64,000 nt of DNA from Acanthaster planci (Eukaryota; Echinodermata; Asteroidea; Valvatida; Acanthasteridae). Made by a program: the position numbers and the translations under genes. The notes below the pieces were generated by a model. The model was not told where the DNA came from and searched no databases. It worked only from the letters and a program-made list of their open reading frames with translations. Where the stretch lies: assembly GCF_001949145.1 (NCBI RefSeq), contig NW_019091476.1, positions 756,828 through 820,827 of the forward strand, given 5' to 3'. Below, piece after piece: positions 36,701-46,312 of the stretch; the first letter of the stretch is position 1, and every line of letters starts with the position of its first letter.

Positions 36701-38756
36701 GACAACACGTTTTGTGCAAAGTGTAACGCACCGTGGATGGCGGATGAACCATGGGTTTCCTGTAGAGGATGCAAAGAGTGGTTCCATGAGGACTGTACAG
36801 GATGGCGAGGCGACATGAACTTGTTCATATGCACTGACTGTCGTGACCTGTATGATTTGGCGAGTGGATCTGATTAGATTTAGTGTACATGGGTCCATGC
36901 ATACAGTCTCAAGGAAACACAGATTGCTTCTGAACAGTTAAGGCCAGTTCTTGCTAAATGTTTGTGCAAAAGTGAATGTGAATGGTTCAGGGAAAGGCAC
37001 ATGCCTATCAAAAACAACTCCAAATTCAACTCGTTGAAATTATGAGGATAGAAAATGTAAGATATTTAGTGAAGGAAATTTGAGCTCTGTCATGACATTT
37101 TGAACGACACATTTAACACTTTGGTGCTTCTAAGATATTTACAATTACCTGTTTGAAATGTTTATTATCCATTTACCAATTTTTACTGTCATATTTGACT
37201 TTTTTAATGAAAAATATTAAGGTTTAATGATGTGGCCCACTTGCCCCACCCATGGGGCAAGTGGGCCACTTTTGGCTGGAATTTTGATTAATTAATATTC
37301 ATATTTTTAATAAATGTTATTGATTTCAGCTTTTGACAATTAACAAGTAAGTGTTTGGGCCATGTAATAAAATAGGGTTTGGCTATTTCCTTGATCTTTT
37401 GATGATTGTTACAACTGAAAATGTGCTTAAGCGGTCCAGTAGCCCCACATTCCCCTAAAGTGAGCGACAATGTGCGACACGCCAAAAATTGGAAATGGCC
37501 CCAATTTTTCAATTATCTGCACTCATTGCAAGCATTTGGTGACTGCCTCAGACTGTAGAAGGATATAACTCAAAGCGTCTCAAAAATATTAAACATGATG
37601 CTGGCTGATGTTTCAGTTTGAAACCGTCGATCACGATTGTGAAACACGTTGACTGGTTGAAAATTGGATAACTTCTACCAGTCATCACAAAAGTGATATG
37701 AATAATGCATATATCATACTATTATAACCATATTGCCGACCCTGGTCAAACAAAATATCCAAGACCTTCCTGTGTTGTGGATCCCAGAAAAACTATATAA
37801 GGTCTTGGAACCAAAACTTTAGGCTGTGGTGCGTTAGAACTTGACTTGTACTTGGACAAAAAGACTTGACAATGTGACCTTCTTGTGCTTGGTTCAAAAT
37901 GACTTATGACTTGACATAAACTTGCAAAAATGAACTTGTGAGGTGACTTGGACTTGCAAAATTTGACCACCTCTGCCCTCAAGTGTAAATGCCCGAGGAC
38001 CCATTTTCCTCTTCATTTGAGACTTTAAAAAAAATCAATACCGCAGGGCGACACAAAATTACGAAGGCCGCCACTTTGGAACCAGAATCTCCCATAGCAG
38101 ATACGTTGCTGGAGTTGCCCTTTGAACCCCGATGCAAAAGGCAGAGGTCGCCCGAATTCGATGGTCGACAACATGACTAATACTACAACACTGCAAGCTT
38201 CGTGTATTGGAAATGGTTTCTCTATAAGCAAATCGTTAAAAGGGTCCAAAGTGCGCATTCCGTACTCGGGAACCTCACTTCAGATTTATTCCGTTTAGGC
38301 CTAAATGATGAGTATACAGCACACATGTTTCTCTAAAGTTTCGGAACACAGTAATTGATTCAGTAATGATGATTGAAGTTCCTTGCCTCGGTCACTAGAC
38401 ATCGTGTAAAACGCACACACCTTTGTTTTTAACAACTTCCGGTTTCCATGATTTTCTAAGTCTTGTCTTTGCTTTCATTATAGCAAACAATTTAACAAAG
38501 TCTATCACTGATGTACATGTGTTGCGCTCTTACATTGATATAAATTAACATCTGCCCAACGCAAAAATACATCATGAAAATAGTTCGCGGTACCCGCTGC
38601 TTCACTTGACTCGGACCGGCCAGCCGACTCCGGCAAGCTCGGTGGTCGAGTTAATGAGTCAGCTTACCTATCTTTGTCGTAGTGACTGAAGCAAGTGTCT
38701 CTCAGATCGGAGCTTTGAGGTTTATAATCAGCCTCGAACCCATTCCACTGCGCCAT
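21650..38756 (-). CDS. Nicotinamidase A (isochorismatase family) with EF-hand
   Basis: Eight exons: 38668-38756, 29597-29723, 26925-26981, 25003-25127, 24465-24576, 23903-24031, 22379-22690 and 21650-21778; 1,080 nt, 359 residues, all GT-AG and in phase. It should hydrolyse nicotinamide to nicotinate and ammonia, the first step of NAD salvage through nicotinate (Preiss-Handler route). The N-terminal third has a canonical EF-hand loop, DKDRDGVLNATE (about residues 27-38), and a degenerate second EF-like segment ending DFDFCW. The catalytic domain has the expected Asp (VDVQNDF), metal ligands (KDYHPPDH and WPAHC), Lys (HLKGTDP) and nucleophile Cys (FDVCV). Gene B is its tandem paralog on the same strand with identical exon phases. 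Oddities: Phe before D-V-C, and R-C where B has R-G. The paralog match makes the model strong. Confidence 0.88.
22379..22690 (-). CDS. Nicotinamidase A, exon 7: catalytic Lys and Cys
   Basis: A 312-nt phase 0-0 exon. LVHLKGTDPDVESYSAF carries the catalytic Lys and IYVCGLAFDVCVAMTSLD the nucleophile Cys. It is 66 of 104 residues identical to B by my count. If the donor gtatgc is not used, translation ends two codons later (V-C-stop). Confidence 0.9.
22916..23342. mobile_element. Foldback element with nested internal repeats
   Basis: Terminal inverted repeats of over 50 bp start agtgccatccgacttgttca and end with the inverse. Inside, units of about 60-70 bp recur in alternating sense (tatctcgccaagtcgactta, aggaagtcaacttta). 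It lies in the intron between exons 6 and 7 of nicotinamidase A. Confidence 0.8.
23903..24031 (-). CDS. Nicotinamidase A, exon 6
   Basis: A 129-nt phase 0-0 exon with VEQTLWPAHCVEGTKGAELH. W-P-x-H-C-V is a family signature whose His is the fourth metal ligand. Same length as B exon 6. Confidence 0.88.
24465..24576 (-). CDS. Nicotinamidase A, exon 5: metal-binding segment
   Basis: A 112-nt exon encoding LLDLAFDVVVYTKDYHPPDH and on to LHPSSH. D, H and H in D-Y-H-P-P-D-H occupy the metal-ligand positions known for nicotinamidases. The donor is gtaact. Confidence 0.87.
25003..25127 (-). CDS. Nicotinamidase A, exon 4: catalytic Asp
   Basis: A 125-nt exon starting ILNPKAALIVVDVQNDFVDG. The first Asp of V-D-V-Q-N-D-F is the catalytic Asp position of the family. 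Ends AAT AG|gtatgc. Confidence 0.88.
26925..26981 (-). CDS. Nicotinamidase A, exon 3
   Basis: A 57-nt phase 0-0 exon encoding SGVIDKNDFDFCWKNWFKQ. The spacing G-x-I-x3-D-F recalls the second half of an EF-hand, but its metal-binding residues are absent. It is one codon shorter than the B exon. Confidence 0.82.
27421..27607. mobile_element. hAT-type MITE, copy 1 (degraded)
   Basis: Starts cagtgccgtagcc and ends with a diverged inverse (ggattttac/ctactccacag region). The flanking 8-mers ataccggt and aaaccagt match at six of eight positions, as an old 8-bp target duplication would. The interior carries ccccccacaaattcccggtg, shared with the copy at 41443-41643. In intron 2 of nicotinamidase A. 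Confidence 0.65.
28120..28375 (-). mobile_element. tRNA-derived SINE, minus orientation
   Basis: On the minus strand, a tRNA B-box-like gagttcgagtcccggc is followed by the tract ttttctccgggtactccggt and tttcctcct, then a tail with tatagttattggcgc. A related copy in opposite orientation lies at 45700-46020. In intron 2 of nicotinamidase A. Confidence 0.55.
28892..29243. repeat. Inverted repeat pair with arms of about 45 bp
   Basis: ccggtgtggcggtctcagctgt with cagcggtcccc (28892-28940) recurs inverted at 29196-29243. The 255-bp interior has no recognisable gene. It could be a MITE; no clear target duplication was found. Confidence 0.55.
29597..29723 (-). CDS. Nicotinamidase A, exon 2: second half of EF-hand
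   Basis: A 127-nt exon encoding DGVLNATEFHTLCCDLFIVD and on to ILSSGK. Acceptor attgttag, donor gtacat. Same length and phase as B exon 2. It lies 74 bases from an assembly gap. Confidence 0.85.
29797..30644. other. Assembly gap (N)
   Basis: An 848-base run of N inside intron 1 of nicotinamidase A. Any reading frame crossing it is an artefact. Confidence 1.
31390..31650 (+). mobile_element. LINE fragment, C-terminal end of reverse-transcriptase ORF
   Basis: On the plus strand, RRHHSLFRLIRRLPNSTLAH followed by TAPKLATDVSAG and, further on, W-L-Q resembles the C-terminal tail of non-LTR polyproteins (R-R-x-x-L-F-G-H-x-x-R-L ... P-A-H-x-A-L). It is short and broken. Intron 1 of nicotinamidase A. 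Confidence 0.5.
31651..34100. other. Intronic DNA without recognised features
   Basis: Part of the first intron of nicotinamidase A. It contains some TACATGTA runs near 32048 and 32168. The open frames near 32535-33033 and 33284-33679 have no domain and no paralog support. Confidence 0.45.
34100..34690 (-). mobile_element. Ty3/gypsy retrotransposon fragment (end of RNase H to integrase)
   Basis: The minus strand encodes DLRPYWPYRDKLGIS, then HYNLNQLH, then after a stop HWPNINRDVDNTVRECECCQ (the HHCC zinc-binding region of integrase) and the catalytic core segments YLLIIDYTSKNQVVHRLRDT and FSGNGPQFV. These match the order in gypsy-type pol. The element is truncated at both ends and carries stops and frameshifts. 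Intron 1 of nicotinamidase A. Confidence 0.8.
34740..36495 (-). mobile_element. LINE (non-LTR) reverse-transcriptase remnant
   Basis: Reading from high to low coordinates in shifting frames: AMEKFIPYRDKLIRPSKVEW, KANGPDGI-type segment near 35950, SLLSNLSKVFESVINREL region near 35740, VNQFGFRLGHSAADLLTYLS near 35650, the catalytic box as DMCLYADDITLF at 35280-35330, then LNQITQWGSKWKV and SMLRRITSYLDPAGRQKV. This order is the reverse transcriptase of Jockey/CR1-like LINEs. Many frameshifts make it a dead copy. It adjoins the gypsy fragment on one side and a transposase fragment on the other. Confidence 0.85.
36500..36877 (+). pseudogene. C-terminal fragment of a DNA-transposon protein with PHD-like zinc finger
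   Basis: The frame carries a basic, charged stretch (about VEFLRRDRKAADRKKMAEEK onward), an acidic run (GSDSEEEDMDEEDN) and then a Cys/His module: C-x2-C-x9-W-x2-C-x2-C-x4-H-x2-C-x12-C-x2-C, with WVSCRGCKEWFHEDCTGW. It ends at a TAG/A region at 36875-36877. PHD-like tails of this kind are known on transposases of the pogo/Tigger group and others. No DDE core is present, because the upstream part is replaced by the antisense LINE, so the class is inferred. The frame is intact over about 125 codons. A host PHD gene fragment is the alternative. Confidence 0.5.
37232..37269. repeat. Perfect palindrome with 17-bp arms
   Basis: gtggcccacttgcccca, a four-base spacer, then its exact inverse. It lies about 350 bp beyond the end of the PHD-like frame and may belong to that element's 3' region. 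Confidence 0.9.
38668..38756 (-). CDS. Nicotinamidase A, exon 1
   Basis: ATG at 38756 in the context caaaATGGCG starts MAQWNGFEADYKPQSSDLRD, followed by TCFSHYDKD, and ends AG|gtaagc in phase 2. Joined to exon 2 it completes the EF-hand loop. The match in position, phase and sequence (MAQW-GF, CF-HYD-D) to B exon 1 confirms it, although the intron that follows is 8.9 kb with a gap in it. Confidence 0.82.
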
Positions 38757-41442
38757 TTTGGTTTAGGCTAAATCTTAAAACTTGACCCGACTCCACTGAG
38801 TTTCAACGTCTCAACATCAATGTACATGTAGGTTGGTATTGTGTAGCAATACGTTCACTCAATGTCGACTCTGTTCACCAGGAGCTTATCTGTGACGGTT
38901 TATATGCCCTTTGGAAGACCATGCAGGCTGTGTTTGGATGTGAGCGAACAGCATTGCATTATTATTGTCTGCAGTTGTATTGACCCCTCATGGGTGATCA
39001 AACTGACCTTTGTGAACTGAGGGCCGACCTACAACTCACCTACCTAAAATAACTCGTACTTTCTTCGGTTCACTGCTTAACACGAAAACGAATAACATAC
39101 TTTGCCGTCAAACAATATTTGCCCAGTTCATTAAACTTCAATGGTTTTACTTTTTGCTAGAGTTAGAACTGAAGTTCTCGATTGGCACATTTTAAGTTTT
39201 ATATTTCGTTATATTTCGAAGACCAAACTCCACAGAGAGTGACATTATGATAAATTCCAAACATTCTTTTTATTTTATGAACCTTTTGAAAGCTACAAAT
39301 AAATTGGATTTAGCATTTTTTCTCTAGTTTAGTGAAAGAGCGACAGTCACTCCTTCCTAAATATTTCAAAGAATAAGCAAATAATCTGTTGAAAATAAGC
39401 TGAGGTATAAATAAGGAGAAGTGGTTGCTGGTCGTACCTCATATAAAAAACACATGTAATTCTGAATGTATAGGCCTACTGGGTGTTTAGTGAAGGTACG
39501 TGACGGATATGGGAAATGGACGAAAAAGTGTTCAAAGCTCCAATTTATCGAAAGGAAAGGCTTATTAAATTGGTATGGGTATTTTTGGTGTGAAGTACCA
39601 TAGCAACCACCATTACCAAAGCCAAAGATCAAGTCGTTACACACAGTTTCACGAACGAGCAAGGGAACCGCTAATTTTCAAGTTTCAACGCTTTACACGA
39701 CAAAAAGTTTCAAAAAATGCGGAGCCATCATACACCACCTTAGTTATTTGGATAAGAGCGATAACCACAGCCATACAAGGGAAAAAGTACCAGTTGCGAA
39801 TTGATTATTAATTAACGGTTATTTCTATATGAAAGCGAGCCCCACTGGTTTACAACATACGAGTACCGTGACCAAACAACCAACACAGTGCCTATCGGTA
39901 GACGATAATTGAGAAACACTATTGTCGCGTGATGCCTAGAAGGGTTTTCATCATACCCTACAGCATTGGTTTTATTTCTTTATTGACAAAGCTTTGGCTG
40001 AATTACGCCCACGATTGTGACAATATGAAAGCTCACCAAAAAAACTTGACTGCGCGTTGTCCAAGGCAGTACCTGCTTCAACGAATGACCATCAATTACG
40101 GTTGTGCCATCATAAGGCAAAGTCTATTTCCGGTTGCACTTGTTTCTAAAGACGCAGCGTCAATGAACAAACTTCGTAAAAAACTAGACCTAAAAAGTCT
40201 GTACACGTTTCGTGATTAAAGACAGTGATTTGAGTGGCATTGACGTCCCAAATTCGTCCCCTACCCAACTCCGTCAATGCCTACTGTGGGGGCAGGCATG
40301 CCCGGCTGTGCCGACACAGCTTCACTTAGGCTTGGGAGAAGAACTTTGTGAGAAAAAGAATGCGATAAAGCAATCAGTATTGTAAGCTTCTACTGAAAAT
40401 AAAATGAGCAAAGGAATTACATTAAACTCAGCTCGATTATCCTCGAATTAGCATTCCACTTATTCAGTAGATACCTCGTTTAAAAAACGAGGACTTCAAT
40501 GGACGAAATTTGTACCGGGAACCAGGGGATGGGGGATTTTTGATGGGGGTTGTGAGTTTGTTTCTGCATTCAGTTGGGGACCCTGAACAACAGGGGACTA
40601 TAAGGTCCCCGATTGACAGAGGGTCCCCAATTGACAACTGTGTACAAAACATATGAGTGGTCTTCTCAAAAGGTTAAAGTACAAACAAAAGAGGAACAAT
40701 AGGGGGTCCCCAGTTGCAGGCAAATACACACTTGGGTGTGTGTGAGGGTGGGGGGGGGTTGATTTGCCCAGATATTGGTTACTGAAAAGTGCGGGAGGAG
40801 TGCTGAAGTTCATGATGCAAATGTACGATCTGTTATGTAAGCATCACACTTTACATCAAAACGGAGTATTTGTGGCTTCTAAATAATTGTTCTCACTTTT
40901 GGGTGCTATAGAATGCATTTTGGTTAAGAAGTCCAATAAATTCTTCACAATCCGCCTCAATTTTTGTCACCACGAAAAAGTAGGCGTATGATTCAACAGT
41001 CCACATCCCCAGTCAAAAGTGGAAGGAATAACATCCCCACCCGTGGGGAACTACACCCAATGAGGAAGTTCTATTCATGACTACAGTGCTACAGTATTAG
41101 CAGGCATTTGATAGCGGGACCCTTGTTGTTTGCTGTGTTTGTACTAAGCGATTCCGGTAAACTTAGCCACAGATATTAATTCAATTTTTTTTTGCATTTT
41201 TCAACCTGCTGCCAGAGGGCGCTTGAGTATTTTATGACGTCACCAGTACATGTTTTGAGGAGTACTGTTTGACGTGAGACTAATTTACATTTCCGGCGGT
41301 TCGTAGTAAAGCGGGAAATTACTGCCTTGGAAATTCGAATAGGCCTAACACCTAGCGTGAAGGTCCTGATTAGTCAGTAGGCAGGTGTGTCATTTATCCA
41401 GGAATGTTAAGATGGGCGTTTTAAAGGGGGTAAATTGTGTAG

Positions 41443-41643
41443 CAGTGGCGTACGCACGGGGGAGGGGGCCTGGGGGAACAGCCCCCCCCCCGCAAATTCC
41501 CGGTGGCCTGCCGTGCCCCCCCCCTACAAGGCTGACGAAATCTTGTCCCCCCAAAAACCAAACTGCTGAAAGCCGGTGCCCTTCATAAGATGCTGGTGTC
41601 CCCCCCCGGTGCCCCCAGTAGCCAAATCCTAGCTACGCCACTG
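41443..41643. mobile_element. hAT-type MITE, copy 2
   Basis: The terminal inverted repeats cagtggcgta and tacgccactg style ends (left cagtggcgtacg, right agctacgccactg) enclose C/G-rich DNA without a frame. The 8-mers on each side, ttgtgtag and ttgtgtgg, differ at one base, as expected for an 8-bp hAT target duplication. Confidence 0.8.
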
Positions 41644-44600
41644 TTGTGTGGATGGTCAGTTGTAGTGAGCACATCCATAGACGCACACTCGGCACAATGG
41701 AATTGTTGATAAAATTATTAGGTCAAGTCCTACACAAGCACATCTCTAGTTTATCCTGGACGTTGCGGATTCCAATGAAGTAATTCTAAAATACACAAAA
41801 TGACATGCGATCAGAAGTAAACAGGATGCATGGTTTTGCTCCAAAATGGTGCTATATATTGTTTTTTAAAATCAACGATGGCATAAGAGAGAAACTGTAT
41901 ATTTTGCTTGGAGACTGGGGTAAACAGACAGAAATTGGGATTCCCAAAAGGGAAAGGGGGGGTTTCAGAACGAAAAAACTTTTATCCTACAGGATCTGAA
42001 GTGGAAGAAAAAAGAAAACATCTTCAAAAAAACAAAAGATGTTTCGGCAGGTGCCCAAATGTCCCTGATAATTTATTTATATTGATAAATTTAAGTTGAC
42101 CAGCTTGAAACACTTACACCCCTCTAAAACCACAAAGGCACATCCAATTTCACAAGACGGATGTCTGCCAAAGCCCCTATGACTGTGTAATGTGCCTTGT
42201 CAGACTTACCACGTCCCTTGGGGCTACAATGGGCCCCTATATAGATTCAGGTAGCGCGTTCCGTCGACGAAAGATATACTGAGGAGGGGTCATCGAGGGT
42301 GCTGGCTGATTGATGATTTATTGCCGAAATAGGCTTGGGAGTTATTTCGGTCTGAATTTCAATCGACGTAATGACAATACCCGAGTTTCTGCTAGAATAA
42401 CAGTAGTTTTTCATGCGGATGAGTGAAGTGGGGAAACAAGAGACTGAAGTAATGACAAGATTGTTAGACGGATTGAGGAAGGAAGTGCTAGAGGAAGAGA
42501 ACGAATTCGGGGGAACAGACAACATCCGTATTAAACGGATGGAAGAGCAATACATTCACCCTGTGAGTCACAATCTGGACCAAGAGAGGCCGCTATTTCC
42601 TTAGCAACAGGGGCTCCTTTGGTATACTAACTGCGCATCGCTGGTTCACAAACGACAAAATGAATGCACCCGACCAATGCAGCTCTCTTCAACCGATGAG
42701 GGGGTGCTTCTGCTTGAGGCGGTCAACCAAGGCATGAAAACAATGGTAACAGCCAAATTCTTGCAATTAAGTTCTGCTGCACAGGATATTAAACCCAAGT
42801 TGGGCCTCCTCCAAGTAGGCACGGGAAAAAGTTAGAACGTACCAAAAGTACAGTGGGTGACTTCAGTCGGGCAATAGATAAAATAGTGAACGAAACTCCT
42901 TGTTTATATCAGAAAGGTATGCACAGTTGACATACACATGGCCTACAAGGATACTCATCGTCCCGTAATGATAATTTTTTCCCGACATTTTCCCAATAAA
43001 TCGATGCCAATACCGACTCTTTGGGAGTTTTAAGGCCAAGACCAGCCCTATACCTCTAAGTAAGGCCAGGATAAAACAGACAACTCCAAGAACTTAGCAT
43101 CGCGACGAAGACAACAAATGCGACATGTTTGCTTCAAGGCCCGTTTAGTTATGATCAAGGAATACCCTGCATCCCTTTAGAAGGGACGGAACGTCACGGT
43201 AAAAATTAGTTTCCTTTTCCATGACCCTTAATTCGCTATGATTACATAAATTTCTGCCACAGTAAGTGCACAGAGGCAGGTTATGTTGTTTCACCCTTAA
43301 TCACTTCGATATACGGTACAACACTTCCGTTGTAAAAGTGACTATTAGGCCCTATAGTGGTATCATTTCAGAACTCCAATTCAATCAAGGCCTAAAACCA
43401 TTTTCGAGTAATGGTGCAACATATCTGTTGTAAAAAAATCCACTCGATATAATTTCAGTATTTTAATCAAAACATATTCATAGATGGTGCTGTGTAAATT
43501 TTATTGTGTCGAAATTAGAATTGTGCGTTTTGATACAAAACGTGTGGGCTTAAGATGTGGGCAACAGTTTATCGTAAAATGACGACTGAAACACACCCTT
43601 CTGCATTAGAATATATATTAATCCGTGAATGTGCATACATCTCCCCCAAAAAACGTTGTTGATTACGATATCAAGATTGATGAAGTCGATAAGCAATATC
43701 GCACATAACCTTAAATACTTTGAAAATCTAAAGTATTAAGTATTGAAATGGCTTTAACCATATATATATCATATTTGTTCCCATTATCGTAGTTAACACA
43801 CGCAGTCGACGACATTTCTATCCATTACTCTATTTATCTATCATGTTTTAATACCTTTCAATATACCACAGGTACTATATCATTTAAATATACCACAGCA
43901 ATGATATTTACAGGTTAGTACTTTATACCACACACCGTAGAGCCCGTCTCGGTAATCATACCCCATAAACAGCTAGGCAGGTTAAAATATGTGAAAAGGA
44001 TGAAACGAAAATGGATTTGGAACGGCGCACTTCCCTGCAGCTTCAACAGCTGTGCAGCACATCATTATAACTTTCAACAGACCCTTATTCACGGGAAGCC
44101 ATTTTGATCTTGTTCCCTGAATCTATTATATTCAATGTATATGTAAGCTGTAAATAGGGTAGTGCCAGCCAGTTAGGGTTCCAAACTCCACTTTCCTTTT
44201 AAAAAAATATTTAAACATTACTTACTCTAAATTATTCTTTTAAAAATGACATGAATTTGTATTGAAATTTGTTTCGTCACTTTTTTTTACTTGAGGCTCC
44301 CAAAATAAAAGTCTTACGTAACTGACAATTCAAGATCGCCGACTCAACTTGGACACATGCATGAATATACACGTAATCTATTTTGAGTATCCAATGAAAT
44401 AGCAGCACAATGCAGAATTATCCTTCCTCCAACCTGAATGACATGTACACCAGAATCGCACTGAGTCAAATAGGCTTTTGAGCGACTTTGGTAGATCCAA
44501 ACAGATTTTAGGCTCATAATTAAAGTTGCACACAGATGATGAAAAATAGGATGACAAATCGACACACAACTCGCTTCTTGCGGCGTGATTCCTTGATGAA

Positions 44601-45699
44601 ATTCTCTGAACATATGGACACAGAGCTGGCAAGCAAACCCAGAGCCAAAATGATCATATAGTCATAAATACGATGAACAATTATTTATATAAATAGGCAC
44701 AAGAAATACAAGCAAACCTGAAGGCTGACAAGCAAAATTGTAAGGCTGTATTGATGAAGCAACGAATTTGAAGTTTTGTTGTATAAAAGGAAAACAGACA
44801 TACGGACAAAAATCAGTACACCAATTAATGTTGCAATCTCAATTTTTTTCTGAATAACAGAATTTCATGTTTCAAGAAAATTGCATGTTTATATTAGCAA
44901 CATCCTTTTACAGATATATGTATTTATCTGCCCATATTATGACGTTTGCAGTACATGCTGCTGTTGATTTTCGAATTCTAAAAAGGTCGAATTTTCTCCT
45001 TAATTTATACATGTTTCAACAAAATTTTCACTGAGTCTTGATCATAATAATGACACATCTGAAACCAAAGCGTTCTAGGGTCGTTCCAACCGACTGCAAG
45101 AGTCGATCTTTCGACGCACCGCGCCAATGGTCGCTCCTTCTTGTTTCATAGGTCGAGTTTTTCATGTACGTAACTAGTTTGGTTCGATGTGACCATAGGC
45201 GTAAATCCCTGGGGGTGGGGGTTTATATCCCCCCCCCACACACACCCATACACTTGAAAAGAGCGACATCTGAAACGAGGTTATTGGCTACTGGATCATC
45301 TACCACTTTTTAAAGTTAAAACAAAATGGACTGTAAAGAATTTTCCAGACTTTCCAACGACTGAAATCCATTTAATATCACTCAAAAAGGAAACAAATTA
45401 AAAACTCATAAATGTGACATTCTGAATACCTATTAACGATGTGCATCATCATCATAAACATCGACCTGTAAAGTCTTTTCGTGGCCAAGCAAGTCATTCC
45501 CCACTTTTCCCCATCCCTCCCCCAACTATATTCAATTTGAATTTATATAAAGAACATGGTTTACAATCCCCGTTTTCTCCTTCCGAAAACTGCACTACAG
45601 CTTAAAAAGTCACTTCCATTTCCATTACGAACGCTGTAGAGAGAAATGACGATGCAAGAAGCGATTTGTGTGTGTATATTTGTATCTCCAGTGCTGCGT

Positions 45700-46020
45700 A
45701 CGCCTGTCTGAAGCCAAAACCATTCACTTGGACAACAGGTGTTCTTAAAAGTCAGGTTGGGGAGCCAAGTTGTCGTAGTGTTTCTTTCCCTGCCTTCCAC
45801 CTGTGGGGCCTGGGCTCGAATCTGGTTTGGTCCACCTGTGGATTGGGTTTTCAGTCCCTACCTGAATCAGTGGGTTTTCCCCGAAACATTTATGTGGGGT
45901 TTTCCTCCCACCTTTAAAACAACATTTTTTCGTTGTCTTCTTCACTCATTATCATACTTTAATTGGCGCTAAATGCGCTGTTGGATGAACAGTTGTATAA
46001 ATAATGATAATAAAATCATC
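45700..46020 (+). mobile_element. SINE-like element, plus orientation
   Basis: A B-box-like gggctcgaatctggt, a middle with gtgggttttccccgaaac and gttttcctcccacct, and a tail with ttaattggcgctaaatgcgc followed by an AT-rich end. It shares this order with the element at 28120-28375. It lies just downstream of the last exon of gene B. Confidence 0.5.
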
Positions 46021-46117
46021 ACACCAGTATGAAACGTGAAAAAAGTATGAAAAAAAAGTTGGAATAAAAAGGAACCATTTCCGGCAAAAATCGTTTCTCT
46101 TGAAATCCTTCCCTTCC

Positions 46118-46312
46118 CTAAAAGCTGCTTATGTTATTATTTTCTAACGTAGCAGGGCAAACGTTTGCGGCCATGTTTTTTTTCTGTTTAGCGTCCACCT
46201 TGACCAGTCCGGGGTGTCCAGCGGGCTGTGCCGTTCTGGCTTGGGCCGCATTGTGCGCTGCTACCAGGCCCAACTGAGGGAGTCTTGTCCGTCCCGACAG
46301 CATCGCCGGAAC
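46118..46312 (-). CDS. Nicotinamidase B, exon 8: C-terminus
   Basis: A 65-codon terminal exon: VPAMLSGRTRLPQLGLVAAH, then a diverged tail with VDAKQKKNMAAN and a final NNNISSF. Acceptor ccggcag, stop at 46118-46120. Confidence 0.85.
   Translation of the reverse strand, partial: VPAMLSGRTRLPQLGLVAAHNAAQARTAQPAGHPGLVKVDAKQKKNMAANVCPATLENNNISSF

Larger units (their letters stand above)
38757..46110. other. Region between nicotinamidase A and B without a recognised gene
   Basis: It holds the presumed promoter of A (just above 38757; no TATA box that I can defend), the hAT MITE at 41443, a SINE at 45.7 kb and GC-poor DNA. Frames such as 39929-40219 and 44344-44632 show no domain. A ggtcccc(a/c)attgac-type motif recurs at 40540-40710. 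Confidence 0.5.

Noticed and set aside
37989-38180. Plus-strand frame MPEDPFSSSFETLKK...
   Set aside because: No domain, no splice sites that lead anywhere, and it lies antisense inside intron 1 of gene A.
42680-42835. Frame containing KPKLGLLQVGTGKS, recalling folate dehydrogenases
   Set aside because: Only a few residues match, with no further motif and no splice support.
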